Positions 18,860 to 28,820 of a stretch of 64,000 nucleotides of DNA are shown one piece after another; position 1 is the stretch's first letter, and each line of letters starts with the position of its first letter. Location of the stretch: positions 1 through 64,000 of the forward strand of contig PBFW01000071.1 in assembly GCA_002719955.1 (NCBI GenBank). The letters run 5' to 3'. The DNA comes from Deltaproteobacteria bacterium (GTDB lineage Bacteria; Myxococcota_A; UBA9160; UBA4427). Both the position numbers and the translations under genes were made by a program. The notes beneath the pieces were generated by a model. That model was given only the letters and a program-made list of their open reading frames with translations. It was not told the DNA's origin and searched no databases.

Positions 18860-19303
18860 CTAGAAAACGGTCCAGTCCTTTGGCAGATCGGTGGTGGCTG
18901 CGAGCGTGAAGCTCAGGAGCTCGAAACGCCACCCGTCGGGGGTGCGAACCATTTGGTCATCGTAGATGCCGACATGCAGTTTCGCCTGATTCTCGGCGGT
19001 GACCGCCAGTACGGCGTGCCAGCGAGCGGTCGCCCGGTTACCGTCCACCTCGATCAATGGATTGGAGATATGGTGAAAGGCGAAGGGCATGATCGCTTCC
19101 CCCGTCGCCATATACTCGCGGATCCCGGCGTGTCCCTGGCCTCCACCGAAGGCACCGCCGTCCCACGCGCCGTCCTCGGTGAAGAGCGCGAGGACGGCGT
19201 CGGCATCGTGGGGTGTAAAACCCGTCCAGCCGCCGTCGACCGCGTTGGAATAGCGTGCCTTGAGTTTCTCGATCTCATAGACGTCCTCGATCACTGATGC
19301 CAT
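18860..19303 (-). CDS. SnoaL-like / NTF2-fold nuclear transport factor-like protein
   Basis: IEKLKARYSNAVDGGWTGFTPHDADAVLALFTEDGAWDGGAFGGGQGHAGIREYM. Confidence 0.85.
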   Translation of the reverse strand: MASVIEDVYEIEKLKARYSNAVDGGWTGFTPHDADAVLALFTEDGAWDGGAFGGGQGHAGIREYMATGEAIMPFAFHHISNPLIEVDGNRATARWHAVLAVTAENQAKLHVGIYDDQMVRTPDGWRFELLSFTLAATTDLPKDWTVF

Positions 19304-19479
19304 GGATTTTCCTCGTGCTGTCCAGGGGCGGATCAGATTAACCCACTGGACGGGGCTGCAAACGGTCCGGTCGGGTGCCCGCGAAGCTCTGTGGCCGGGC
19401 GTAATTTCTGCGGAAGAGCCCCGTCAGATCGTTTATGCTGGTCGGGTCGACACGTCGCGACACCAGGAGCGCCACCTCT

Positions 19480-21699
19480 ATGTCTTCGCCCCCGTCCCAG
19501 TCCACGCCCTCTGAAGTGCGTGATTCTTTCTGCAGATTCTGCCACGCCGCCTGTGCGATCAAGGTCAGCGTGGAGGGGGGGCGTCCGGTCTCGGTGATCG
19601 GGGCGAAGGACAACCCAGTCTATCACGGGTACACCTGCGCGAAGGGCCGCGCGCTCCCAGATCAGCACCTGAATCCACATCGACTGCTGCATACGATGAA
19701 GCGGGGTGCCGATGGCAAGCATCGGCCGATTCCGGTGGAGCAGGCGATGGAGGAGGTCGCTGCCAAGATCTCGCAGATCGTCGAGGAGCATGGGCCGCGT
19801 TCGGTGGCGCTCTATACGGGAACCTACTCCTTCCCCTATCCGGCGAGCGCACCGATGGCGGTCGCCTGGATGACGTCCCTGGGGTCGCCGATGTTCTTTA
19901 CGAGCGCGACGATCGACCAGCCGGGCAAGATGATCGCACCTGCGCTGCACGGAAGGTGGGGGGGGGGACCTTATCATTTCGATGCGGCAGATGTCTGGAT
20001 GCTCGTGGGGGCCAATCCGACGATCGCGAAGTCAATCGGGATTCCCTGCATGAATCCCGCGAAGCGTCTGCATGACGCGCTGAAACGGGGGCTCGAATTG
20101 ATCGTGATCGATCCCCGCCGCAGTGAGACCGCCAAGGTCGCCACTGTCCACTTGCAGCCGAAGCCCGGAGAGGATCCGACGATTCTGGCCGGCATGATCC
20201 GCGTGATCCTGACCGAGAACCTGGCCGATGACGCATTCCTGTCCGCGCATACGCGAGGGTTCGAGGGGCTGCGTGCTGCGGTCGATCCCTTCCGCCTCGA
20301 TTATGTCGAGCGGCGCGCGGGCGTGCCGGGCGCGGAGGTGGAACGTGCGGCCCGGATTTTTGCGGCGCACCGCAACGGGGGTGGGAATGTCGGGACCGGT
20401 CCGAATATGGCGGCGCGGGGCAACCTCAGCGAATACCTCACTCTCGCGCTGAATACCCTGGTGGGGCATTGGCGCCGAGAGGGCGAGCGAGTGCCGAACC
20501 CGGGCGTCTTGATGGCGGCTGGGCGTGCGAAGGCGCAGGCCACCCCCCCCTATCCGGGATGGGGCTTCGGCGAATCGATGCGCGTTCGGAATCTGACCAA
20601 TACTGTGGCCGGCCTGCCGACGGCGGCGCTGGCCGACGAGATACTGCTACCGGGGGAGGGGCAGGTGAAGGCGCTCTTCAGCCTGGGCGGCAATCCGATG
20701 GCCGCGTGGCCCGATCAGCACAAGACCCTGGCCGCGATGAATGCGCTCGAATTGAACGTCTCCCTCGATATCAAGATGTCGGCGACCGCTAGGCTCGCCG
20801 ATTACGTGATCGCACCAAGGCTCTCCCTCGAAGTGCCGGGGATGACGTTGGCGACGGAATCGCTGACGCCCTACGCGATGGGATACGCGGAGCCCTACGC
20901 CCAATACTCGCCGGCCGTGGTGGATCCGCCGGAGGGTTCGGACGTGATCGAGGAGTGGGAGTTCTTCTACGGACTGGCGCAGCGGATGAAGCTTCCCCTC
21001 TCTATATCGGCCGCCTACGAGTGGGGACCGGATACAGAGCGTCCTGCGCGCACTGAGATCGACATGCAGAACAAGCCGTCGAATGATTCGCTCTTCGCGG
21101 CGCTGACCCAGGGGTCGAGGATTTCGCTCGACGAAGTGAAGAAATATCCCGAGGGTCGAATCTTCGAGGATCCCCCCGCTGTGGTGGCAGCGGGCGATCC
21201 CGATTCGAACGCGCGAATGGAGCTGGCGGACCCGAGAATGATTGCGGAACTCGCGGAAGTCGCCGCGGAGCCGATCGAACGAGACACCGAATTCGCCTAT
21301 CGGCTTGTCAGTCGGCGCCTGCCCGACGTGCATAATTCAGCGGGCCGTGATCTTCCGCAGCTGCTTCGGAAATACTCCTACAACCCGGCCTTCATGAATC
21401 CCGTGGATCTCGATCATCTCGGGCTCGCACCGGGGGATGTCGTCGAGATCACGTCGAGTCACGCCTCGATTCTCGGTGTCGTGGAAGCCGAAGAAGCGAT
21501 CCGCATCGGGGTGGTTTCAATGGCACACGCTTTCGGGGACGCCCCCGGTGGTGATCAGGACAAGGATGTCTACACCTTTGGAAGCAATACGGGTCGCCTC
21601 TCGAGCGTGGACCGTGACTTCGATCCCTATAGCGGGATTCCACTGATGAGCGCGATCCCCGTGAATGTCGAGCGGGCGCTCGACTCGGCGCTGGGCTGA
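19480..21699 (+). CDS. Molybdopterin-dependent oxidoreductase (bis-MGD family, 4Fe-4S)
   Basis: RDSFCRFCHAACAIKVSVEGGRPVSVIGAKDNPVYHGYTCAKGRALPDQHLNPHRLLHTMKR. Confidence 0.92.
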   Translation: MSSPPSQSTPSEVRDSFCRFCHAACAIKVSVEGGRPVSVIGAKDNPVYHGYTCAKGRALPDQHLNPHRLLHTMKRGADGKHRPIPVEQAMEEVAAKISQIVEEHGPRSVALYTGTYSFPYPASAPMAVAWMTSLGSPMFFTSATIDQPGKMIAPALHGRWGGGPYHFDAADVWMLVGANPTIAKSIGIPCMNPAKRLHDALKRGLELIVIDPRRSETAKVATVHLQPKPGEDPTILAGMIRVILTENLADDAFLSAHTRGFEGLRAAVDPFRLDYVERRAGVPGAEVERAARIFAAHRNGGGNVGTGPNMAARGNLSEYLTLALNTLVGHWRREGERVPNPGVLMAAGRAKAQATPPYPGWGFGESMRVRNLTNTVAGLPTAALADEILLPGEGQVKALFSLGGNPMAAWPDQHKTLAAMNALELNVSLDIKMSATARLADYVIAPRLSLEVPGMTLATESLTPYAMGYAEPYAQYSPAVVDPPEGSDVIEEWEFFYGLAQRMKLPLSISAAYEWGPDTERPARTEIDMQNKPSNDSLFAALTQGSRISLDEVKKYPEGRIFEDPPAVVAAGDPDSNARMELADPRMIAELAEVAAEPIERDTEFAYRLVSRRLPDVHNSAGRDLPQLLRKYSYNPAFMNPVDLDHLGLAPGDVVEITSSHASILGVVEAEEAIRIGVVSMAHAFGDAPGGDQDKDVYTFGSNTGRLSSVDRDFDPYSGIPLMSAIPVNVERALDSALG

Positions 21700-21707
21700 G
21701 TCCGGCG

Positions 21708-22481
21708 GTGGGGCTGCTCGATCTCTCCGGCCGAAGCGCTCTGGTCGTCGGCGCGGGCATGGGCATCGGTCGCGCGACCGCCCGCATGCTGGGCGCCGCC
21801 GGCGCCCATACGGTCGTGCTCGATCGTCATGGCGATCGTGCGGAGGAGGTCGCCAATGTGATTAGGGAGGCAAGGGGGCGGGCGGAAGTGATCGTTGCGG
21901 ACGTGACCGCATCCTCCGACGTGGTCGAGGTGGTCGATGAGGCCGATCGGCTCTCCGGAGGCATCGATATCCTCGTCAACATCACGGGCTCTGCGACGTG
22001 GATCCCACTGCTCGAGCTCGATGACGCCACCTGGGACCGCGACTTCGCGATCACCCTCGAACAGCACCGCTATGTGAGCCGCGCGGTGACGCGGCGGTGG
22101 GTCGATCGCGGACGTCCGGGTGTCGTCTGCGTCGTCGCTTCGATCTCCGGGCTTTTCGGTTCGTCGATGCATGGCGCCTACGGGGCGGCCAAGGCGGGGT
22201 TGACGAGTTTCGTGCGCAGCGCCGCCGAGGAATGGTGGCCGTTGGGCATCCGCGTGAACGCGGTCGTCCCCGGATCCGTTCGCACACCGCGGATCGAAGC
22301 GACCCTGATGAAGAATGAGAGCCTGGCGCCGCTGCCGGAAGGGATTGCGCGGATGGCGATGCCCGAGGATATTGCAGGGCCGATTGCCTACCTCGTCTCG
22401 GACCTCTCGAAAAAGGTGACCGGGCAGACGATCATCGTCGATGGTGGGACGACGACCCGATTTCCTTACGCCCTGACCTAG
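21708..22481 (+). CDS. SDR family oxidoreductase (GTG start)
   Basis: MGLLDLSGRSALVVGAGMGIGRATARMLGAAGAHTVVLDRHG...YGAAK...IIVDGGTTTRFPYALT. Confidence 0.9.
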   Translation: MGLLDLSGRSALVVGAGMGIGRATARMLGAAGAHTVVLDRHGDRAEEVANVIREARGRAEVIVADVTASSDVVEVVDEADRLSGGIDILVNITGSATWIPLLELDDATWDRDFAITLEQHRYVSRAVTRRWVDRGRPGVVCVVASISGLFGSSMHGAYGAAKAGLTSFVRSAAEEWWPLGIRVNAVVPGSVRTPRIEATLMKNESLAPLPEGIARMAMPEDIAGPIAYLVSDLSKKVTGQTIIVDGGTTTRFPYALT

Positions 22482-22606
22482 GCGGGCGGGGAGGGCCGCC
22501 GCCCTTCGGCTCGGTTGGGCCCGAAATCGAGCGACTCGTGGCGGCGGGTGATCGCACCAGCGGCGCTGCACTAGTATTCGACTGATCTCGGTTCTTCGAA
22601 AAGGAT

Positions 22607-23389
22607 ATGCCATTCATGTCGATTCTTGATCTTTCCGGGCGCGGAGCGCTCGTCGTTGGCGGTGGGCAGGGAATGGGCAGGGCGACAGCCCTGCTCCTCG
22701 CGCAGGCGGGGGCGAACGTGGTGATTCTCGATGCCGACCTCGAGCGCGCCGAGAAGGTCGCGTCTGAAATCGAAGCGCTCGGTCGCAAGTCGGGGGCGAT
22801 CGCTGCGGACGTGACCCGGTCCGACGCGGTGGAAAGTGCCGTCGCGGCCGCGGAGCAGGCGAGCGGAGGACTCGACATCGTCGTGAATATCGTCGGCGGC
22901 GCCTCCTGGGCCCCGCTGCTCTCGGTCGACGACGAGACCTGGGAACGCGATTTCGCCGTCAATCTGAGGCATCACCTCTACGTCGGTCGCAGCGCTGCGC
23001 GGAACTGGATCGATCACGATCGTCCGGGAGCCCTGTGCGTCGTGGCTTCGGTTTCGGGGATGTTTTCCTCTGCCCGACACGGCGCCTACGGAGCCGCCAA
23101 AGCGGGTCTTCTCAGCTTCGTTCGGACGGCGGCCGAGGAGTGGTGGCCGCACGGGATTCGCGTGAACGCCGTCGTGCCCGGTGCGGTTCGCACCCCTCGC
23201 ATGGAAGCGGAATGGGCGGCCGGGACGACGCCACGGCCGGCGGATATTCTGCTCGATCGTCTGGCGGATCCCGAAGATATCGGAGGAGCGATCAGCTTCC
23301 TCGTTTCGGATCTCGCGAAGAAGGTGACCGGGCAGTCGATCATCGTCGATGGCGGCTGGACGACCCGGTTTCCATATGCATTGACGTGA
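22607..23389 (+). CDS. SDR family oxidoreductase, paralog of the preceding gene
   Basis: SILDLSGRGALVVGGGQGMGRATALLLAQAGANVVILD...YGAAK...SIIVDGGWTTRFPYALT. Confidence 0.9.
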   Translation: MPFMSILDLSGRGALVVGGGQGMGRATALLLAQAGANVVILDADLERAEKVASEIEALGRKSGAIAADVTRSDAVESAVAAAEQASGGLDIVVNIVGGASWAPLLSVDDETWERDFAVNLRHHLYVGRSAARNWIDHDRPGALCVVASVSGMFSSARHGAYGAAKAGLLSFVRTAAEEWWPHGIRVNAVVPGAVRTPRMEAEWAAGTTPRPADILLDRLADPEDIGGAISFLVSDLAKKVTGQSIIVDGGWTTRFPYALT

Positions 23390-24009
23390 GCGCGGTCTGA
23401 GCCTGAGGAAGAGCGCCCGGAATTATTTCCGCGGGGGTCGCGGTTCGACGCGGTGGCCCGGACGAGCGTTTTGTCATGCGCGATTGGAGCGAAAACTCTG
23501 ATCCCGATGGGAAGGCGCCGTCGCGACGGCGCCGGCTTCTGGAATCGTTGAGTCGACCCCAGGAGGGGTGGCGTTTCGCCTCGGCCGCGCGAATGCGACA
23601 TCTGTCTGCTGCCGCTCGGGTTCGGGGAATATCCGAGTCCTTGCGATCGCCGCGTGGTTGCCCCTGGAAGAGAGATGCCCTCGATTGCGTCCTGACGTGG
23701 GGGTCGTGTCGACGACACCAAATTGTGATTGACATCGCGGGATGTCGATATACGTTGGAAGCGTACGTCGCCGCATGGTCGTGGAGGACCGAGGTTCTGC
23801 CCTCATCGACCTTCGACGGTCGGCGTCGCGATGGCCCGGGAAACCTCCGCAGAGGTGCTTTCGAGTGGTCGCGAAATCGACCTCGAGACGACCGAAACAA
23901 CCGCCGTGCAGGTGTGCGTACCCGGCTTGAATCGCCGGTGAAGGGTCCGGGATGGGGGCGGGTCGATCCCGCTTGGGACGATGGTTTCCGCGATCGGGCC
24001 ACACGGTCG

Positions 24010-24027
24010 GTTGATGTTGATGTTGAT
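24010..24027. repeat. Hexanucleotide repeat (GTTGAT)x3
   Basis: gttgatgttgatgttgat read directly. Confidence 0.8.
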
Positions 24028-24573
24028 GGTGACGTCGGCATTGAATTCGACCGGGTCGGCCGAGTGCTTGAGACACGCCCGGGAGGCGTTCGCCCTCGAC
24101 GGATGATTCGTTGAGGTCAGAACGATCCGATCCAGAACTCCATGCGGGAAGGTCGCGAGCGTTCGACTCAGCCGGTGGGCTTTCGCCCGCAGACCGGTTT
24201 TGCCGATGGTCTTTAGCGGGAAGCCGACGCGCCAGCAGGACGAGTGTGGAGATTCTGCCGACCCCGGGAACCTCTCCAAAGAATGGGCCTAGAAGTTCGA
24301 GGAACGTGGCCTCCCGGCCACCGACTGTCGGTTACGCATGTTGCGGTTCCGCAACCCCCTCATCGATGCGTGGACTCCAGTGACCTCTGTGACCCTCTTC
24401 CGCTCCCCACGAGGAAAAAGGCGGTCGGGTCGCTTCGAATAAGCCCGAAGTGTTCTGTCGGAGGGTCTGTGGAGTCGATCGCCGCCTCGGTCGAGCTTGG
24501 GAAGACGCCCGGGCGAGTTCTCGCTGCGCGCAGCGAGAGAGACGCTCTGGGTGGCGCAGAAGAGGAGACGAAT

Positions 24574-25062
24574 ATGGCCATCGCGAAGCGTCTGGAGTGG
24601 TATCTGGAAGAGGCGGGCATCGACTACGAAGTCCTTCCTCATCCGCGTTCTCACTACAGCGCGCAGACCGCGCGCCGATCTCGGGTTCCACTCCATTGTC
24701 TCGCGAAGCCCGTTCTGCTCGAGGATGAATTCGGGTACGTGATGGCGGTCGTTCCCGCCGCCCGCCGCGTCGATATCGAGCTTCTAGGCCATCAGCTCCA
24801 CCGCGAACTCGAACTCGCCACCGAGGCCGAGGTGGACGATCTCTTTCAGGACTGCGAACAGGGGGCGATGCCGGCGCTCGGCACGCCCTATCGGATTCCG
24901 ACCGTCTACGACGATTCGCTATCCGGCCTGTCGGATATCTATTTCGAGGCGGGAGATCACGACGACGTCGTTCATATGAGTGGTGACGCCTTCCTCGAAT
25001 TGCTCTCGGGTTCGCTTCATGGGCGTTTTTCCAAGGCGCTCCGAGGTGTTCCTGAACGTTGA
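24574..25062 (+). CDS. YbaK/ProX-type aminoacyl-tRNA deacylase-like protein
   Basis: LEEAGIDYEVLPHPRSHYSAQTARRSRVPLHCLAKPVLLEDEFGYVMAVVPAARRVD. Confidence 0.85.
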   Translation: MAIAKRLEWYLEEAGIDYEVLPHPRSHYSAQTARRSRVPLHCLAKPVLLEDEFGYVMAVVPAARRVDIELLGHQLHRELELATEAEVDDLFQDCEQGAMPALGTPYRIPTVYDDSLSGLSDIYFEAGDHDDVVHMSGDAFLELLSGSLHGRFSKALRGVPER

Positions 25063-25131
25063 GGTTCGCGACCGGAGTCCGTCCTGATCGACGTGTCTTC
25101 GATGCGAGCCTCAGACCAGGAGGAGCGCGCG

Positions 25132-26022
25132 ATGTCCCTTGCCCACACACTCGAGTCCTTTCTCTCGGATCGCCATGTGCCCTACTCGACTCAGAGCCAC
25201 CCGGCTTCGACCTCGAGTCTGGGGACCGCGCATAGCGCTCATATCGCTGAAGAGAATCTCGCGAAGTCCGTCCTTCTGGAGGACGACCATGGATTCTTGT
25301 TGGCCGTCCTGCCGGCGTCCCGACGACTCGAACTCGATCGCTTGCGAGACGAATTGGGTCGATCGCTCCATTTGGCGCCCGAGGGCGAGATGGGCCGACT
25401 CTTTCCAGACTGCTGCACCGGGGCGGTGCCTCCGGTGGGTGCGGCGTATGGGCTTCCAACCGTGCTCGATGCGAGTCTCGAAGATCGAGAGGAAGTGTTC
25501 TTCGAGGGGGGCGATCACAAAACACTGGTCCGCATGGATGGCGGCACCTTCCTCGATCTCCTCGAGAGTGCGGAGGTCGTGGAGATCGCGAGCGAATCTC
25601 CGAGCCTGTGTGCGGCACTCGTCGTTCGTGAGCGGCTCTACGACAGCCTGCTCGCCCTGGGACGCGCGATCGCGGTGCCGGTCGCGAGCGGCGCTCGTTG
25701 GAATCGTCGTCTCGAGCGCGCGGTCGTGCGGCTGGCGCTCGCACTCGACGAGCACGTCATCGAAACGGAGGGGCCATCCGGACTGCTCGCTGAAATCGTC
25801 GATCAGGCTCCCCGGCTGTGGCGCGAAGTCGACGGGCTTCGGAATGAGCACGGAGAACTCGCGGAGGAATGCGGCAGGCTCCTCGAGCTGATCGAGTCCG
25901 GCGCATCGGGGCTCTCGTTGCGCAGGCATGCTCATGTTCTCGTCGGGCATTTCGAACACCATCGTCATCGCGGAGCCGACCTCGTTTACGAGTCTTTCGG
26001 CGTTGATGTCGGCGGCGGTTGA
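25132..26022 (+). CDS. YbaK-like deacylase fused to a hemerythrin-like (HHE) domain
   Basis: N-terminal YbaK-like SLGTAHSAHIAEENLAKSVLLEDDHGFLLAVLPASRRLELD; C-terminal DEHVIETEGPSGLLAEIVDQAPRLWREVDGLRNEHGELAEECGRL...HVLVGHFEHHRHRGADLVYESFGVDVGGG. Confidence 0.75.
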   Translation: MSLAHTLESFLSDRHVPYSTQSHPASTSSLGTAHSAHIAEENLAKSVLLEDDHGFLLAVLPASRRLELDRLRDELGRSLHLAPEGEMGRLFPDCCTGAVPPVGAAYGLPTVLDASLEDREEVFFEGGDHKTLVRMDGGTFLDLLESAEVVEIASESPSLCAALVVRERLYDSLLALGRAIAVPVASGARWNRRLERAVVRLALALDEHVIETEGPSGLLAEIVDQAPRLWREVDGLRNEHGELAEECGRLLELIESGASGLSLRRHAHVLVGHFEHHRHRGADLVYESFGVDVGGG

Positions 26023-26066
26023 AAATATTCATCGGCCGGGTGCGGGCGACGACCGGCGAAATCCGC

Positions 26067-27500
26067 TCAACGCCGGGCTGCCGCCCGACCGGCTCGGCGC
26101 CCAAAGAAGGTTCCGTCGCCGAGAGAGAGTCCGCTGCTATATCCACCGACCGCGAGGCCCGAGGTCGAACGGCCGGCGCCATAGAGCCCGGGGATGATGC
26201 GTCCTTCCGGGTCGAGGATATGGCCGTCGATGTCGGAAGCCAGCCCGCCGAGCGTGAAGACGGCGTAGCGAGCATTCTCCGTCGTGCAGTCGACCGCGCC
26301 GAAGGGCGGTGTCAGGAGCGGCTTCAGATAGGGTTCCCGCTTTCCGAAGAGCGGATCTTCGCCTCGTTCGGCGTGCCGGTTGAAGACTTCGATCGTCGAT
26401 TCCAGGGCGCCCTCGGGCAGGCCGATTTCGCGGCCGAGTTCCGCCGGCGTCTCGCCGACCGCCGCGAGATCGTAACCGTATTCGGGTTCGACATAGAACC
26501 CGTCATCGACGATCAGCCAGCAGCGGCCATCGTGTCGTAAGAGCGCGTAGTCTCCGAGTCGGCCGTAGTAGGCATCCTCGTTGATGAAGCGTTGTCCCTG
26601 GGCATTCACGAGCAGGCCCGCTTTGAGATCCCACGGCTGGGTGACGGGAAGCGAAACCGACACTTTGTCGAGATGCCGGGTTCCGGCACCGGCGGCCATG
26701 CCGAGGCGAATTCCGGAACCGTCATCGCCTTCCGCCGCGACCCGCAGCGAGCATTTCCGGGCTTCGGGGCGATAGGCGAGCAGCATTTCGTCGTTGAGGA
26801 TGAAGCCACCGGTCGTGATCGCGACGCCGCCTCGCGCGCGGACATGGCGGTTCTCACCGAATCTCTCGAGACGCACGCCGGAGATCGCACCATCTCGTTC
26901 CCGATAGAGCGCGCTGCAGCGGGTATTGAAAGCCGTTCTTGCCCCCGAGGCCTCGACGGCTTTGCAGAGTGCGCTCATGACCTTGGGGCCCGCCACGCCG
27001 GGCATGGCGGCGACATGGCCGCGCGGAGCCGGGCGTGCGATGTCGCGGAAGGGGTGCACATTCTCGGAACCAGACCAGACCAGCCCGTCGTCGGTCGGCG
27101 GCTCACCGGATTGGCCGTAGTAGAAGGTTTCCTTGTAGGGGATGCCTTGAGCGACGAGCCAATCGAAATGTTCGACGGTCCCATCGCAATAGACTTCGAG
27201 TTTTGCATCGTCGCGGCCCGCGCCGATCGACGCCTGCAGGTATTTGAGCATTTCCTCGGCCGTATCCTCGAACCCGCAGGCCTTCTGGAGCGCCGTTCCA
27301 CCGCCCAGGTAGATCACGCCCCCTGACATCGCAGAGGTGCCGCCCCCCCCGCCGGCGCGCTCGACGACGAGCGTCTCCGCGCCGGCTTCGACGGCTCCGA
27401 GCGCGACGGACGCGCCAGCGCAGCCGAGGCCGATGACCACGACGTCGACCTCTTCGTCGTAGCCCGCGATCGATCCGGCATCCAGCACTTCTGTCTTCAT
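26067..27500 (-). CDS. FAD-dependent oxidoreductase (fumarate reductase / 3-ketosteroid dehydrogenase-like flavoprotein)
   Basis: EVDVVVIGLGCAGASVALGAVEAGAETLVVERAGGGGGTSAMSGGVIYLGGGT; C-terminal GRIIPGLYGAGRSTSGLAVGGYSSGLSLGDGTFFGRRAG. Confidence 0.92.
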   Translation of the reverse strand: MKTEVLDAGSIAGYDEEVDVVVIGLGCAGASVALGAVEAGAETLVVERAGGGGGTSAMSGGVIYLGGGTALQKACGFEDTAEEMLKYLQASIGAGRDDAKLEVYCDGTVEHFDWLVAQGIPYKETFYYGQSGEPPTDDGLVWSGSENVHPFRDIARPAPRGHVAAMPGVAGPKVMSALCKAVEASGARTAFNTRCSALYRERDGAISGVRLERFGENRHVRARGGVAITTGGFILNDEMLLAYRPEARKCSLRVAAEGDDGSGIRLGMAAGAGTRHLDKVSVSLPVTQPWDLKAGLLVNAQGQRFINEDAYYGRLGDYALLRHDGRCWLIVDDGFYVEPEYGYDLAAVGETPAELGREIGLPEGALESTIEVFNRHAERGEDPLFGKREPYLKPLLTPPFGAVDCTTENARYAVFTLGGLASDIDGHILDPEGRIIPGLYGAGRSTSGLAVGGYSSGLSLGDGTFFGRRAGRAAARR

Positions 27501-27567
27501 CGGAGCCCCTGTGGTTTCGAGTTCGCGTGAGAGGCTTCGGGCCGGACGCCCCCTTCCGCGCGGGACC

Positions 27568-28767
27568 TCACGATAGCCCGAGAATCCGCGCGGCGTTGTC
27601 GCGCATGACCCGCCGAGTCGCCGCCTGCGACAGGCCTTCGATCAGCTCGACGAAGGTATTCGGTTCAGCGAGGCCCTCCGGATGTGGGTAATCCGAGCCG
27701 AAGAGAACGCGATCGTCGCCGAGCGTATCGATGATGGCCCGAACATCATCCTCTGGGTAGGGCGTCAGCCAGAGGTGGTGCTTGAGGACCTCACTTGGAC
27801 GCCCCTTGAAATAGCCACCGGGCCAGGGCCCCTGCCGGCCCATCCCCTTTTTCTTGTCGAGGTGCTTGAGGAGATAATCGACCCAATCAGAGCCGTTCTC
27901 TAGGGAGACGATCTGCAGATTCGGAAAGCGTCCAAAAAGATTGTGATAGGTGAGGGCGCCGAGGGTCTCCATGATGGGCCGGTCCCCGTGCATGAACGCC
28001 CACTGGAAAGCGGACATCGCGCGTACCGGGGGGTTGGCTTCCTCGCCCCACGCGGTGCCAAAGAGCGCGTTGTAGCCCGAATCCCCGATATGGTAGGCGA
28101 CGGGAATCCTCGCTTCGTTCACGCGGGCCCAGAAGGGATCGAAATGGGGGTCTGCGGGCGAGCGGCCATCGATCGGGCCCGCCTGAAGGTGAACCATGCG
28201 GGCTCCGGCTTCGAGGACGCGCTCGAGTTCTGCGCAGCCCGCTTCGAGATCCCTCAGGCCGATCAGGGGAACACCGAAGATGCGATCTCGATAGGCATAG
28301 CCCCATTCGTCTTCGACCCAGCGATTGAAGGCGCGCAAGACCGCCGCCGAGAGGGCGGGATCGTGTCGCAGGGGATGTTCGACACAGACGGCGAAACTCG
28401 GAAGCAGAACCGCCGCTTCGATGCCCTGGCGATCCATGAGCTCCAACCGGGCATCGCGATTCTGGAACGCCGGCAGCATTTCGTCTTCGCTGAACCTGCT
28501 CGAGTAGCTGCGCTTCGTCGGGTCACGGAGCGATTCGACCAGGGATCCGGGTGGGTTGGTCTTCTCGAATTTGACCGGGGCGAAGCGGTAGGGTGTCTCA
28601 TCGACCAGAAAGACTTCCTCGTCCTCGACCATCGTCGTGTGGACCGAGCGGTCGCGATAGCGTGATTCGATATGCCGCGTGAAAGCGTCTCGTGTTTCGT
28701 AGTAGTGGTTGTCTGCGTCGACCGTGAGGTAGGGCGGGGTCGCGCCGGGTCGTGATTGGTTCGGCAT
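27568..28767 (-). CDS. Amidohydrolase_2 family protein
   Basis: TVDADNHYYETRDAFTRHIE...DRVLFGSDYPHPEGLAEP...NAARILGL. Confidence 0.9.
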   Translation of the reverse strand: MPNQSRPGATPPYLTVDADNHYYETRDAFTRHIESRYRDRSVHTTMVEDEEVFLVDETPYRFAPVKFEKTNPPGSLVESLRDPTKRSYSSRFSEDEMLPAFQNRDARLELMDRQGIEAAVLLPSFAVCVEHPLRHDPALSAAVLRAFNRWVEDEWGYAYRDRIFGVPLIGLRDLEAGCAELERVLEAGARMVHLQAGPIDGRSPADPHFDPFWARVNEARIPVAYHIGDSGYNALFGTAWGEEANPPVRAMSAFQWAFMHGDRPIMETLGALTYHNLFGRFPNLQIVSLENGSDWVDYLLKHLDKKKGMGRQGPWPGGYFKGRPSEVLKHHLWLTPYPEDDVRAIIDTLGDDRVLFGSDYPHPEGLAEPNTFVELIEGLSQAATRRVMRDNAARILGLS

Positions 28768-28820
28768 TTCGACTGATCTCCTGGGTTGATCGCTCGCTAA
28801 TCAAAGGGAGGATTCGTTCT

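Noticed and set aside
17588-19297. 569-aa plus-strand ORF
   Set aside because: Lies antisense to the double CaiB CoA transferase and the SnoaL-like gene; typical GC-rich shadow ORF with no domain signature.
24111-24290. IS110-like transposase fragment on the minus strand
   Set aside because: Only a very short PGVGRISTLVLLA-like stretch; not enough to call a mobile element as a feature.
24332-25744. 470-aa minus-strand ORF
   Set aside because: Extremely Arg/Pro/Ser-rich and antisense to both YbaK-like genes; shadow ORF.
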